Source: an uncultured Dehalococcoidia bacterium (GTDB lineage Bacteria > Chloroflexota > Dehalococcoidia > Lucifugimonadales > CATOSD01). Taken from it: DNA of 64,000 nt. Positions 37,101 through 45,062 of the stretch are shown here, piece after piece. The stretch lies in the NCBI GenBank assembly GCA_951812395.1, contig CATOSD010000001.1:806001-870000 (forward strand), given 5' to 3'. The notes beneath the pieces are model-generated. The model was not told where the DNA came from, ran no database searches, and was given only the letters and a program-made list of their open reading frames with translations. The position numbers and the translations under genes were made by a program. Position 1 is the first letter of the stretch; every line of letters starts with the position of its first letter.

Positions 37101-37377
37101 ACTTGCGCTGGATCTCCTGGTCGAGGTTGTCGCGGGAGTCCTTGGCTTCCCAGTAGCCGCGGGCCATGCGCAGGGTGTCCTTCACGGTGCCGTCGGGCCG
37201 GACGCCGCCGACGCTCAGCTCGGGGACGAGGGTGAGCTTTTCCTTGTGGGCGTCGCAGTAGGCGGCGAGGCAGTTTTGGAAGGCGGGGCGGATGTTGAGC
37301 TCACTGTCGGAGCCGCCGGCCTCGATGAGGCGGGCGAGCTCTTCGCGGTAGCGCTGTATGTGGGGGTAGGTTGGCAT
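34159..37377 (-). CDS. Single-chain restriction-modification enzyme (type IIG / ISP-like)
   Basis: The protein has 1072 residues. The N-terminal nuclease domain has a PD-(D/E)xK pattern: P61-D62 and E77-A-K79 (WEAKD). A helical part leads to the N6-adenine methyltransferase: VYTPNEVVDFII (304-315), SAM motif DPATGTGTF (338-346) and catalytic NPPY (455-458). Residues about 640-1072 resemble the target-recognition and specificity end of type ISP enzymes such as LlaBIII. No helicase motifs separate nuclease and methyltransferase, so it fits type IIG better than true ISP. One polypeptide should methylate and cut. The stop overlaps the start of a MazF-like toxin. Confidence 0.87.
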   Translation of the reverse strand: MPTYPHIQRYREELARLIEAGGSDSELNIRPAFQNCLAAYCDAHKEKLTLVPELSVGGVRPDGTVKDTLRMARGYWEAKDSRDNLDQEIQRKFDTGYPRDNIIFEDSRTAVLVQNREVAMRVDMNQPGALHRLIRRFLDYELPQIEEFRGAQAQFKADLPTVIANLREAVEAAETDNPEYQSSAAAFLELCRRSIGPDVSAPDVREMLLQHILTKDIFLRVFAEDQFHRENNVARQLDHLERTFFTGDVRRQAIDRLRAYYGAIGRAADEIADYAEKQRFLKAVYEDFYKAYNPAAADRLGVVYTPNEVVDFIIRGADHLLQKHFGRTLADDNVQILDPATGTGTFITSLIDYLPADRLEYKYRNEIHANEVAILPYYIANLNIEYAYKEKTGRYLEFPNLVFVDTLDNTDWQTAGATSGSVTRQGAFNLGGLSTENWMRVQLQNEKPISVIIGNPPYNANQQNENDNNKNREYPEIDRRIRETYIAESTAQKTKQYDMYKRFIRWASDRLSDDGIIAFITSRKYLDAQQDDGFRKLLPQEFSHAYIVDLGGDVRKTAGAGNVFGIVTGVAIAFLVRESARQGDGEIHYFTLDDELSGPAKLDELRKSSVADIAFDDIDPDRKHNWLNRGNPDFENLILLADRKTRSTKTAGPRRAIFGHYSVGVRTNRDEWVYDFDARNLRNKALYFVDTFNELLDRNDKSYPPVIKWSRDLRNEFLRGRRIVYTEASCNQTLYRPFVTKEYFADFTMNDVLTRNHYAMFGEDLKQPNKVICFQATSGRRPFAALASDKLTDLHLFFDGAQCLPLYRYTPDGERVSNITDWGIERINDHFRKEWRGRFDQVYPDGISAEEIFAYTYAVLHDPVYRYDYANDLLREFPRLPLYNDDFDVWAKMGRELLDLHIGFESAEPFELERRESRLPGDKSPKVILKPDKERGLLILDEHTTLAGVPPDAWRYELGNRSALEWVLDQYKEKKPRDPTIREKFNTYRFADHKERVIDLLKRVCTVSVKTMHVVDDMAYWDEGELIVFGDRDKHEWTMMGLQSMFSRPEDEEWLAEWASMPDIYQQEQQAD

Positions 37378-37429
37378 TGTATGGCCTAAGCGGAATCAGG
37401 TACGCCCTTAGACCCCGACACTTTCCTTA

Positions 37430-37756
37430 CTACTGGAGCGGCGAGAAGTCCGTGGGCGCCCACAGCGCGTTGGTGATGCGCGTGGTAAGCGGCCCGTCCA
37501 CCTCGGACGCGGCCCGCACCTGCTGCCACTCCGGGTCGTCCCGGAACGACGCCCAGGCCTTCTCGCGCTGCCCCTCGTCCTCGAACGCGACGATGTATAT
37601 CAGCTTGTCGTTCCAGTCCCCAACGCTGGCCGTCCAGTAGCCCACGTTCTTGATGCCGTGTCGCTCGAATATCTCCAGCGTGTGGTCTCGGAACCGCGCC
37701 TGTAGCGCCGCCATCTTCCCCGGGGCCGCTTCGTAAATCCTCAGTTCGTATATCAT
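37430..37756 (-). CDS. NIPSNAP family protein
   Basis: The protein has 108 residues and an alpha-beta barrel of the NIPSNAP type: MIYELRIYEAAPGKMAALQARFRDHTLEIFERHGIKNVGYWTASVGD, then LIYIVAFEDEGQREKAWASFRDDPEWQQV. Members form dimers with a ferredoxin-like fold. Biochemical function is generally unknown, although some occur in metabolic operons. It lies between the restriction enzyme and surE on the same strand, separated from surE by 21 bp, so it may be co-transcribed with surE. Confidence 0.9.
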   Translation of the reverse strand: MIYELRIYEAAPGKMAALQARFRDHTLEIFERHGIKNVGYWTASVGDWNDKLIYIVAFEDEGQREKAWASFRDDPEWQQVRAASEVDGPLTTRITNALWAPTDFSPLQ

Positions 37757-37777
37757 CGTGTCCTCCCGTTGGTCACA

Positions 37778-38563
37778 CTATTCTCTCGACTTGAGTTGCT
37801 CGGTAAGTCCCTGCGCAATCGATTCGAACGCGGCGTCCGGGGTCCCATTGGAGAACACCAGGTCCACCGGCGTAATCGAGATGCGCTTGTTGCGCACCGC
37901 CCATCTGTCCGTGCCCTCGGCGGGCTGGTTGTTTATCGATCGGTTGTGGCGAATCCAGAAGAACTCGCGTCGCCCGTCGCCGCCGCGCTCCACGTTTTCC
38001 AGGAATGCCTTCGGACCCAGCCGCGTGAGCTGCACCCTTTCGATCTCATCGAGGCCGACGGACGGCAGATTCACGTTCAGCAGCAGCGGCACGGGCAAGG
38101 GATTGGCGAGCACCGCCTGTCCCAGCGCGCCGGTGACCCAGGCGGCGGCGTCGTAGCGCGGGTTCGTGAGCGAGGCGACCGAGACGGCGATGGAGGGTAT
38201 GTCGCGGAAGTAGCCGTGGAACGCGCCGCCGACGGTGCCGGAGTTTATGACGTCCAGCCCGAAGTTCGCCCCCTGGTTGATGCCGGACACCACCAGGTCG
38301 AAAGGCTGTTTCACTAGATGTTCCGTCGCCAGAATCACGCAGTCGCCCGGGGTGCCCTGCACCGAGTAGGCCTTGACGCCTTCGATGGGCGAGGTGACCT
38401 CTGAGACCCTAAGTATGGTGCTCAACGTCATGGCCGCGCTGATTCCGCTCAGGTCGCGGTCCGGCGCGACCACCGTGAGCTCGCCGAGGTCGGCGAGAGC
38501 CTCGGCGGCGCTCCACAGGCCCTGCGCGTTTATGCCGTCGTCGTTGGTAAGCAGTATTCTCAA
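37778..38563 (-). CDS. surE: 5'/3'-nucleotidase SurE
   Basis: The protein has 261 residues. The family opening MRILLTNDDGINAQGLWSAAEAL contains the paired metal-binding Asp residues. VVAPDRDLSGISAAMTL has the Ser ligand, and VSGINQGANFGLDVINSGTVGGAFHG has the conserved Asn ligand region and the SGTVGA-like motif. SurE removes phosphate from nucleoside monophosphates and helps stationary-phase survival. Its start overlaps the stop of the DUF2520 gene by 4 bp. Confidence 0.95.
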   Translation of the reverse strand: MRILLTNDDGINAQGLWSAAEALADLGELTVVAPDRDLSGISAAMTLSTILRVSEVTSPIEGVKAYSVQGTPGDCVILATEHLVKQPFDLVVSGINQGANFGLDVINSGTVGGAFHGYFRDIPSIAVSVASLTNPRYDAAAWVTGALGQAVLANPLPVPLLLNVNLPSVGLDEIERVQLTRLGPKAFLENVERGGDGRREFFWIRHNRSINNQPAEGTDRWAVRNKRISITPVDLVFSNGTPDAAFESIAQGLTEQLKSRE

Positions 38564-39456
38564 TCTGCGGTTCCTCTCATGTATCGCTCCACCAGCACTC
38601 GTATCTCCTCGGCTCTGTCCTCACTCAGCGTACCCTTCTCCACCGAGAACGGCAGACCCACCAGCGCGAGCTCGCAGTACAGCGGCAGCACGTGCGGCGC
38701 TCGCTCGCTGAGCGCCTCCAAGTGCTTTCGCACCGTGCCCACGTCGCCGCGGGCGTAGGGGCCCGCCACCGCGCCGGGCAGACCGGACGAAGACAGGTTG
38801 ACGGACACCTGTCGCATCATCGGCATCAGCGCGCGTATGCCCTCCTCGCGCGTGTAGCCCAGCTCCTCCCACAGGGTGGCGGTCGCCGCGCCCAGCGTGG
38901 TGAGCAGTCCGCCCATCATGACACCCGTGAGATGGTACAGCGGCTTGTCCTCCGACCGGACGAATATGGGGTACGCGCCCAGGTCGGCCGCCATGGTGCT
39001 GAGAAACGCGCGCATGTTCTCGCCGCCCTCGATGCCGAAGGTTATGCCGCGAATGCTCTTGGAGCCGTTTTCGATCGAAGACACCGCCTGCAGCGGGTGG
39101 AAGGCGCCTGGGACCGCACCTTGGGCGGCGGCCGCGTCGAGGGCGTCCAGCGACGCCGCGCCAGAGCAGTGGGCCACGCCCTGGCCGGCGCGCCAGGTCA
39201 TGGAGGCGGCCACCAACGGTATCGCGTCGTCGGGCGTGGTCAGAAACACGAAGTCGGCGGCGTCCGCGGCCTGCTGGGGCGTTTCGTAGGCCACGCAGCC
39301 GTCGGCCCAGCGCGCCAGTTCCACGGCCGACGCGAAAGACCGGCTGGCGGACGCCACGACGCTGTAGCCGGCCCGGCTGAGCGCCGCCGCCAGCGAGCCA
39401 CCGACCACGCCGGCGCCAACGAATGCCAGCCGCGTGTTGTGCTTAGACCACGCCAC
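38560..39456 (-). CDS. Rossmann-fold oxidoreductase with DUF2520 C-terminal domain
   Basis: The protein has 298 residues from GTG 39456, which overlaps the preceding peptidase gene by 14 bp. The dinucleotide-binding motif is LAFVGAGVVGGSLAAALSRAGYSV, followed by VFLTTPDDAIPLVA. The DUF2520 part has HPLQAVSS, GITFGIEGG and YHLTGVMMGGLLTTLGAATATL. The architecture matches the Rossmann-like plus DUF2520 family, related to 6-phosphogluconate and ketopantoate reductases, with unknown substrate. It lies in a run P1 peptidase - DUF2520 - surE with overlapping ends. Confidence 0.85.
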   Translation of the reverse strand: MAWSKHNTRLAFVGAGVVGGSLAAALSRAGYSVVASASRSFASAVELARWADGCVAYETPQQAADAADFVFLTTPDDAIPLVAASMTWRAGQGVAHCSGAASLDALDAAAAQGAVPGAFHPLQAVSSIENGSKSIRGITFGIEGGENMRAFLSTMAADLGAYPIFVRSEDKPLYHLTGVMMGGLLTTLGAATATLWEELGYTREEGIRALMPMMRQVSVNLSSSGLPGAVAGPYARGDVGTVRKHLEALSERAPHVLPLYCELALVGLPFSVEKGTLSEDRAEEIRVLVERYMRGTAD

Positions 39457-40429
39457 CGTCGCCCAACTCCCCAACTCCCGGCACGCCGCCCAGACCGCTC
39501 GCGGCGGACACTCCGTTGGCGATGGCTCTTGCCGTGCACAGCGCAACCGCCGCGCAGAGCCGGTACATGTCCGGCGCGCCCTCCGCGGTACCGGTGGCAA
39601 GCGCGAACAGGGTGTCGCCGTCGCTCATCGTGTGCGCGGGCCGGATCGCCAGGGCCAGACCGTCGTGCGCGACGGACGCGAGCTTGTTGGCCTGCTCCTT
39701 GGTTATCCGCGCGTTGGTAGCCACCACGCCTATGGTGGTGTTGGTGGCGGCAGGCGGCGGCTGGCGGGTGTAGCCGGGCGTAGTCACCAGCGATATCGAC
39801 TCTAGCATGGTAACACCGTCTTCGGCCCGTGGGCCGGCCACGAGGCCGCCGGTGTCGACGTCGTAGACTCCGCCGACGGCGTTCACCGCTACGATGGCGC
39901 CGACGATCACGCCGCCACCCAGGTCCAGGCTGGATGTGCCGATGCCGCCCTTGATGGAGCGCGCTGGCCCTAGCACCTTCGCCACGGTCGCTCCGGTGCC
40001 CGCGCCAACGCTGCCCTCGGCCACGCGCCCGGACGTGGCGCGCAGGCAGGCCGCGTAGCCGTCGTCCGGGCCGGGGCGGGTGCGATGGGTGACCAGGCGC
40101 AGGTCGAAGAGGATGGCCGCCGGCACGATCGGCACCACGATGCCGTCGCCCGCAGGGTAGCCGACGCCTCGCTCTTCCAGGTAGCGCACCACGCCCGCGG
40201 CGGCGTTGAGGCCGAACGCGCTGCCGCCGCTCAGAAGCACGGCCTGCGCCTCGCTCACGCTATTCGTGGGACGCAGCAGGTCCGTCTCGCGTGTGCCAGG
40301 GGACGAGCCGCGAACGTCCACGCCGCCCACGGCGCCGTCCTCGCACAGCACCACCGTGCAGCCGGTGGCGGCTTCCGCGTTGGTATAGTGCCCCACGCGA
40401 ATGCCGGGCACGTCGGTTATGTCGTCCAT
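39443..40429 (-). CDS. P1 family peptidase (DmpA/L-aminopeptidase type)
   Basis: The protein has 328 residues from MDDITDVPGIRVGHY, the typical start of this family; a GTG at 40501 would add 24 unlikely residues. Family landmarks are LRPTNSVSEAQAVLLSGGSAFGLNAAAGV, GRVAEGSVGAGTGATVAKV, and KGGIGTSSLDLGGG, which holds the Ser nucleophile at the self-cleavage site. Such enzymes are Ntn-fold aminopeptidases, activated by autoproteolysis, that act on short or beta-/D-amino acid peptides. The stop overlaps the start of the DUF2520 gene. Confidence 0.92.
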   Translation of the reverse strand: MDDITDVPGIRVGHYTNAEAATGCTVVLCEDGAVGGVDVRGSSPGTRETDLLRPTNSVSEAQAVLLSGGSAFGLNAAAGVVRYLEERGVGYPAGDGIVVPIVPAAILFDLRLVTHRTRPGPDDGYAACLRATSGRVAEGSVGAGTGATVAKVLGPARSIKGGIGTSSLDLGGGVIVGAIVAVNAVGGVYDVDTGGLVAGPRAEDGVTMLESISLVTTPGYTRQPPPAATNTTIGVVATNARITKEQANKLASVAHDGLALAIRPAHTMSDGDTLFALATGTAEGAPDMYRLCAAVALCTARAIANGVSAASGLGGVPGVGELGDGGVV

Positions 40430-40514
40430 ATCTGGTTGAGTCTCCCTCGTGATCGGTCGACGTGGCAACCCTAAAGTACCAGCCTGGCACACGCCTTTCA
40501 ATGCGACCGCCCGG

Positions 40515-41681
40515 CTACAGCGGTTCAGTTCCCTCGCTTAGAACGTCGAGGTAGCGGTCGTAGGCAAACAGCCGGTTGCGACGCCGGCCCGTAATCTCGC
40601 GCGCAATGCCAAGCTCGACCAGCAGGTTCATTCCTGACGAGGTGCCCGGGAACGCCAACCCTGACCGCTCCTGCGCGTCGGACAGCGAGAGTATCGGGTC
40701 CGAGGACAGCGCCTGGTGTACTCGCAATGCGGAACTTGCTCTACGCGCTCCACGTTGCGTGATGTTCGTGCGGTCTTCCTCGAACACCTCCAACAGTTGA
40801 CGTGTGGTTGCGACAGCGCCTTGGGCCGTCTCCAGCACGCCCTCGAAGAAGAAGGCGAGCCACCTCTCCCAGTCGCCGGTACGCCGCACGCTGTCGAGCA
40901 TGTCATAGTAAGTTGAACGATGCCGCTTGAGGTAGAGGCTCAGGTACAGAAGCGGCTCGTCCAGCACTCCCGCCTCGCAAAGCAGGAAGGTGATGAGAAG
41001 CCGACCCACGCGCCCGTTGCCGTCCAGGAACGGATGAATGGTCTCGAACTGGACGTGCGCCATCCCCGCGCGGGCGAGCATGGGAAGGCCATCATCCCTG
41101 GCGTGCAGAAAACTCTCCAACGCACCCATGCAATTCATCAACTCAGTGTGTGGAGGCGGCACGTAGGCGGCATTGCCGGGGCGTGTGCCGCCGATCCAGT
41201 TCTGAGACGTGCGAAACTCGCCCGGAGACTTGTCACTGCCTCGTCCGTGCGATAGCAGCACTGAATGAATCTCCCGGATGAGCCGGTTGGAGAGTGGGAA
41301 GCCGCCGTGCAGCCGCTCCAACCCGTGATAGAGGGCGGCCGCGTAGTTGGACACTTCCACGACGTCAACCGTGGGCGCGCCGGGAGCCTGGCCCCGCTCG
41401 AACAACAGCAAGTCGGAGAGCGAGGACTGCGTCCCTTCTATCTGCGAAGATAGCACGGCTTCCTTGCGAACGTAGTTGTAGATGAACAGGGTCGGATTCG
41501 GCAGCAACTGCGTAACGCTGTCCAGTCTGCCCAGGGCGAGGAGCGCCTCTTCCAAAAGCTGTTGCAGCGCACCGTCCAATACTGTAGGAGGATCCGGCGG
41601 CAGCGGCGCGGGAATGAAGGCGCGCACCTCCTCGCCACCAAATCTGGTAACTTGGTAGCGACCAGTCTCTCCACGCTCCAT
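40515..41681 (-). CDS. Fic-domain protein (probable AMP transferase)
   Basis: The protein has 388 residues. The Fic core motif HPFLDGNGRVGR is complete, with catalytic His. The N-terminal part contains SSQIEGT, which fits the (S/T)xxxE(G/N) inhibitory helix of class II Fic proteins, so activity is probably self-inhibited. The C-terminal 80 residues look like a winged-helix domain (SDAQERSGLAFPGTSSGMNLLVELGIAREITGRRRN), as in the Fic/DOC-HTH group. These proteins transfer AMP to Ser/Thr/Tyr of target proteins. It starts beside an AT-richer spacer (41690-41780) with inverted TTAATA/TATTAA-like sequence. Confidence 0.93.
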   Translation of the reverse strand: MERGETGRYQVTRFGGEEVRAFIPAPLPPDPPTVLDGALQQLLEEALLALGRLDSVTQLLPNPTLFIYNYVRKEAVLSSQIEGTQSSLSDLLLFERGQAPGAPTVDVVEVSNYAAALYHGLERLHGGFPLSNRLIREIHSVLLSHGRGSDKSPGEFRTSQNWIGGTRPGNAAYVPPPHTELMNCMGALESFLHARDDGLPMLARAGMAHVQFETIHPFLDGNGRVGRLLITFLLCEAGVLDEPLLYLSLYLKRHRSTYYDMLDSVRRTGDWERWLAFFFEGVLETAQGAVATTRQLLEVFEEDRTNITQRGARRASSALRVHQALSSDPILSLSDAQERSGLAFPGTSSGMNLLVELGIAREITGRRRNRLFAYDRYLDVLSEGTEPL

Positions 41682-41815
41682 GGCGGATTACCCCTAAGAG
41701 TGCACTTGTCAGGCTCATTTACCAAACCTTAATAGCGCAATCTGTTATTAAGGTTTAGCGCTTAAAGCTTAATAAGGGCGCCATGAGAAGTCAAACGCGG
41801 AGCATTCATCCCCCG

Positions 41816-42208
41816 CTAGATGATGCTGTCGGGGTCGACCAACGACTCGGCCTTGGCGCGGTCGTCGGTGGAAACGGCGATGGTGGTGTGGCCGTCGCGT
41901 CGGTCGAGAATGTGCAGGGTCTGGATGTTGACTCCGGCGTCTTTGAATCGCTCGGCGACCTTCGCCAGTGCGCCAGGCTCGTCGCGCAGGCTCAGCATCA
42001 GCGAGTCGTCCGCCGAAGCCTTGAAGTCGGCGTCGGTCAGCACTCGCAGCGCGCCGTCGTCGTCGTCCGTGGTGAGCGTGATGATGCCCTTGTCGCCCAG
42101 GGCCTTCGCGCTGATGGTCTCGATGTTGATGTCGGCGTCGGCCAGGGCCCGGCTGATGTCCGCGATGACGCCGACTTCGTTACTTGCCATTATCACAATC
42201 CTGGTCAT
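41816..42208 (-). CDS. ACT-domain protein
   Basis: The protein has 130 residues with two ACT-like halves: MTRIVIMASNEVGVIADISRALADADINIETISAKA and SLRDEPGALAKVAERFKDAGVNIQTLHIL. ACT domains bind amino acids and often form ligand-sensing dimers; free-standing double-ACT proteins of this size are usually regulators without a known partner. It lies 33 bp after the histidine decarboxylase-like gene, suggesting a link to amino-acid metabolism (inference). Confidence 0.9.
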   Translation of the reverse strand: MTRIVIMASNEVGVIADISRALADADINIETISAKALGDKGIITLTTDDDDGALRVLTDADFKASADDSLMLSLRDEPGALAKVAERFKDAGVNIQTLHILDRRDGHTTIAVSTDDRAKAESLVDPDSII

Positions 42209-42241
42209 TCGGGTTCTCCTACCGTGCGCGGGCCGTCCGCG

Positions 42242-43336
42242 CTATCTGAGGCAGTCGTCCACGACCGCGTCTATCTGCTCGCGACTGACGTTAGGCATCG
42301 CGATGAGATGGGCTATGTCCTCGTAAGGGGCGATCGACCACCTGTGGACGACCTCCTCGGAAGGGCGTGGGAACACCACTGTCACGGAGTTCCTGTTGCG
42401 CCAGGCAGGGATGCCGCTGTCGTTGAACCGCGTCACCGCGTACTCTGCGGTCTCCAGGCACCTGGCTACGATGCGCCCGTAGCCGTCCAGGCCGTGTTTC
42501 CGCAGGGCGTACCAGACGATCAGCGGGGCCAGGGCGCTTCGCGAGCCGGTGAGCGTGGTGTCGAGCACGCCGACGTACTCCACCGAGCGGGAGACGCGAG
42601 CCACGTACTCGCGCTTCGTGAGCGCTACGCCGCACGGCACTGGCGAGCCGATCATCTTGTGGCCGCTCACGGCTATGCTGTCGATGCCGGAGTCGAAGCC
42701 GTAGGCCTGTGGTTCGTCCACGAAGGGCAGGATCATGCCGCTGAGAGCCGCGTCGGCGTGGATGTAGAGCCGGTTGACCGCGAGGTCGTCCAGGATGTCC
42801 CGCACCTTGTGCACATCGTCCACGGCCCCTTTCATGGTGGTGCCGATGTTCGTGACGACAATGGCGGGCGCGTCTCGGTTCACTCGCACCGCCTCGTACA
42901 GATCGTCGTAGTCCACCTCGCCGTTGTTCTGGCTCTTCACCATAATGTTGCGGGCGTTGATCAGGCTCATGATTTTTACGACGCTGTAGTGAGTGTCCTC
43001 TGAGTAGTAGACGATGCCGTCGGGAAAGAGAGCACGCGCCAGGTAGAGGCCGTACATGTTGCCCTCGGTGCCGCCGGACGTGACGTAGCCCCAGGAGTCG
43101 TCGCGCGGAATGCGCATCAGGTCCGAGAAGGTCCCTACGACTTCGCGCTCGAACTCGTGCGTGTTCATTCTGAAGTTGCTCTCGTGGAAGGGGTCGCCCA
43201 CGTTGTTGATGCTGAACTTCATGAAGGGCAGCAACTCGGAATAGTCGAAGTCTTGGTTGACAGGGTAGCCCACGCTGCGGGTCGACAGTTCTTCCATCTT
43301 GGCGTACAGGGCCTGCAGTCGTTCCTCAGTGGTCAT
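42242..43336 (-). CDS. hdc: PLP-dependent group II decarboxylase, histidine decarboxylase-like
   Basis: The protein has 364 residues from the ATG at 43336, with GGAGG 6 nt upstream. PLP fold type I landmarks are GYVTSGGTEGNMYGLYLARALFP, YSEDTHYSVVKI, ADAALSGMI, and the Schiff-base lysine in IAVSGHKMIGSPVPCG. The length (about 360-380) and the SGHKMIG.P.PCG motif match bacterial PLP-dependent histidine decarboxylases rather than the larger glutamate or aromatic enzymes. It would convert histidine to histamine and CO2, though related siderophore-type or other amino-acid decarboxylases cannot be excluded. Confidence 0.85.
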   Translation of the reverse strand: MTTEERLQALYAKMEELSTRSVGYPVNQDFDYSELLPFMKFSINNVGDPFHESNFRMNTHEFEREVVGTFSDLMRIPRDDSWGYVTSGGTEGNMYGLYLARALFPDGIVYYSEDTHYSVVKIMSLINARNIMVKSQNNGEVDYDDLYEAVRVNRDAPAIVVTNIGTTMKGAVDDVHKVRDILDDLAVNRLYIHADAALSGMILPFVDEPQAYGFDSGIDSIAVSGHKMIGSPVPCGVALTKREYVARVSRSVEYVGVLDTTLTGSRSALAPLIVWYALRKHGLDGYGRIVARCLETAEYAVTRFNDSGIPAWRNRNSVTVVFPRPSEEVVHRWSIAPYEDIAHLIAMPNVSREQIDAVVDDCLR

Positions 43337-43443
43337 GTGCGCCTCCGTTCGGAAGCTAAACGGCTTGGCTTGAGCACAGATCATACCACAGTCCGCTCGA
43401 ATCTCACCCACCGGCCCGGCGCCGGCCTGTGCCGCCCCGGTGT

Positions 43444-43481
43444 GGTTGCCTACGTTCCAACAAACCGAATTGGCGCGATAC
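43444..43481. repeat. Imperfect direct repeat A flanking the nuclease remnant / CD-NTase segment
   Basis: GGTTGCCTACGTTCCA (43444-43459) is followed, after a short variable part, by AATTG..GCGATAC. The same series occurs in the same orientation at 45981-46022. The two lie 2.5 kb apart and bracket the nuclease-helicase remnant and the CD-NTase/SLOG pair. Confidence 0.5.
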
Positions 43482-43587
43482 GGCCACGACGCCGCAATGG
43501 GGAGTCCGCGCCCCGCCCACATGGTGTAGATTTGCCCCAACATCGCCACAGGAACGCCCCACCCCATGTACGCCGCCAAGAATGCCC

Positions 43588-44019
43588 TGCAAGCTCGGCG
43601 ATTGGTCTTACGCGGTCACGGACACCAAGCTGGCCCGCGAAACCAAGAGCGGCACAATCCTTCAGCTATACCTGTACTCCGACCGGGCGGCGCGAGTGCA
43701 GGGCGAGCCGCCGGAAAATATGCACGTCGTCCCGCCCTGGACGGAGTTCAAGCCGCAAACGTATCGCGTCGATGACTACTCCGCCTACTATTGGCTGGTG
43801 CGAGACTGGCTCGAAAAGGCCGACGCCGACGATGACGCCACGCACGGCATGGAGTTCTTGTACAGCCTGAACCGTCTGAACGTGGCGACGTCGCGGGCCC
43901 GTTACGTCAGCGTGCTGATGGGGTCGCCGGCGCCGTTCGCGCCGGAGTGCCGCACGCCGCGGCAGATGCGGCTGGCGAACGGGTCTTGCCGGTACCGTGA
44001 GTTGGCGGGGGTGGTGTAG
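43588..44019 (+). pseudogene. Internally deleted TM0106-type RecB-like nuclease/helicase
   Basis: The frame reads LGDWSYAVTDTKLARETKSGTILQLYLYSD...EPPENMHVVPPWTEF...YRVDDYSAYYWLVRDWLE. This is the RNase H/RecB-like nuclease part of large TM0106-family proteins. It then jumps directly to FLYSLNRLNVATSRARYVSVLMGSPAPFAPECRTPRQMRLANGSCRYREL, the extreme C-terminus of the fused superfamily 1 helicase in the same proteins. Several hundred residues in between and the N-terminus are missing, so the gene is an in-frame internal deletion remnant. No start codon with a ribosome site is seen. Loss of a nuclease-helicase next to a defence-like pair suggests a turnover-prone locus. Confidence 0.7.
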
Positions 44020-44205
44020 GGGGCGGCGGTCATTGGAATCTAGGGTCGCCTGTGCAGTCAGCACATGGGGCGGCTGCTGTTCAGAGAACTTAGCGATGCC
44101 GTCACTTGCTTGACCGCACGGCGCGGGGTATGTGAAGGTTTGCGGCGCGCAAGTGCGGACAGCGATGTAATGAGACGGAAGCGTCAGTTTCGATAATAGG
44201 GGCGT

Positions 44206-45048
44206 ATGATGTCTACCGACAACTTCAACAGGTACTGCGAGTCTCTTCTCGTGAACTACAACCAAAGGAACACCCAGGCAACCAGAAGGCATGTAGAGGC
44301 GCTGTGTAACATCCTCAGGCGGGATGGCGGCCACACGGTGCAGCCCATGTTCGGCGGCTCCGTAAGTAGGGGCACGGACGTGAACGGGCTCAGCGACGTC
44401 GATGTCCTTCTGATAGTGAACGAGTCTTCGTATGTGAGCCAGCAGCCGGCGACGGTCATCGCCTCCGTGCGGGACACAATCAGGCAGCGGCTGCCAGATA
44501 ACTCGGTACGCAGCGGCAACCTTGCGGTGACGGTAGAATACTCAGATGGCACCGAGATTCAGATACTGCCTGCCATACGCAGGGATAGCGGCGGCGTTCG
44601 GATTGCCCAACCCGGAAGCACCAGGTGGAGCGACACTGTACAACTTGAACGTTTTGCCGAAAAGCTAGAGAATGTTAATCAGGCCAAAGGCAGCAGAGTA
44701 GTCCCTGTTATCATGCTGGCCAAGGCGTTGGCGGACTGCTACATCACGCGACGAGACAGGAAGATCAGCGGCTACCATATGGAGGCTCTCGCCATAGACG
44801 CCTTCAGGAGCTACCAAGGCGACCGCGGTTCCAAGTCCATGCTCGTTCACTTTCTAGGACATTCCATTACGGCGGTGATGAATCAAATATCCGATCCTAC
44901 CGGGCAGTCGCTACACGTGGACGAATACCTGGGCCAGTCGGGTTCCCCTGAACGCAGACGTGCGTCAACCTACTTCGGGCAGATGCGCGGCGAGGTCAGG
45001 CGTTGCGTCTCAAGAACGCAGTTCAACGAGCTATTTTGCGTCAACTGA
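44206..45048 (+). CDS. CD-NTase-like nucleotidyltransferase (CBASS-type cyclic oligonucleotide synthase)
   Basis: The protein has 280 residues; two adjacent ATGs (44206, 44209) are possible starts. The pol-beta-like active site is complete: G50-G-S52 in FGGSVSRGTDV, metal-binding Asp64 and Asp66 in LSDVDVLLIV, and the third acidic residue Glu117 in GTEIQILPA. The C-terminal helical half contains KISGYHMEALAIDAF, typical of SMODS/CD-NTase enzymes. In CBASS such enzymes make cyclic di- or trinucleotides on phage infection. The next gene, 14 bp downstream, encodes a SLOG-fold protein that could be the receptor/effector. No Cap2/Cap3 genes are present, so it would be a minimal system. Confidence 0.85.
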   Translation: MMSTDNFNRYCESLLVNYNQRNTQATRRHVEALCNILRRDGGHTVQPMFGGSVSRGTDVNGLSDVDVLLIVNESSYVSQQPATVIASVRDTIRQRLPDNSVRSGNLAVTVEYSDGTEIQILPAIRRDSGGVRIAQPGSTRWSDTVQLERFAEKLENVNQAKGSRVVPVIMLAKALADCYITRRDRKISGYHMEALAIDAFRSYQGDRGSKSMLVHFLGHSITAVMNQISDPTGQSLHVDEYLGQSGSPERRRASTYFGQMRGEVRRCVSRTQFNELFCVN

Positions 45049-45062
45049 GCCTGTGAACACCC

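Noticed and set aside
41783-43003. 406-codon plus-strand frame
   Set aside because: It runs antisense over the ACT protein and the histidine decarboxylase-like gene; composition is Val/His/Gly-rich as expected from an antisense shadow.
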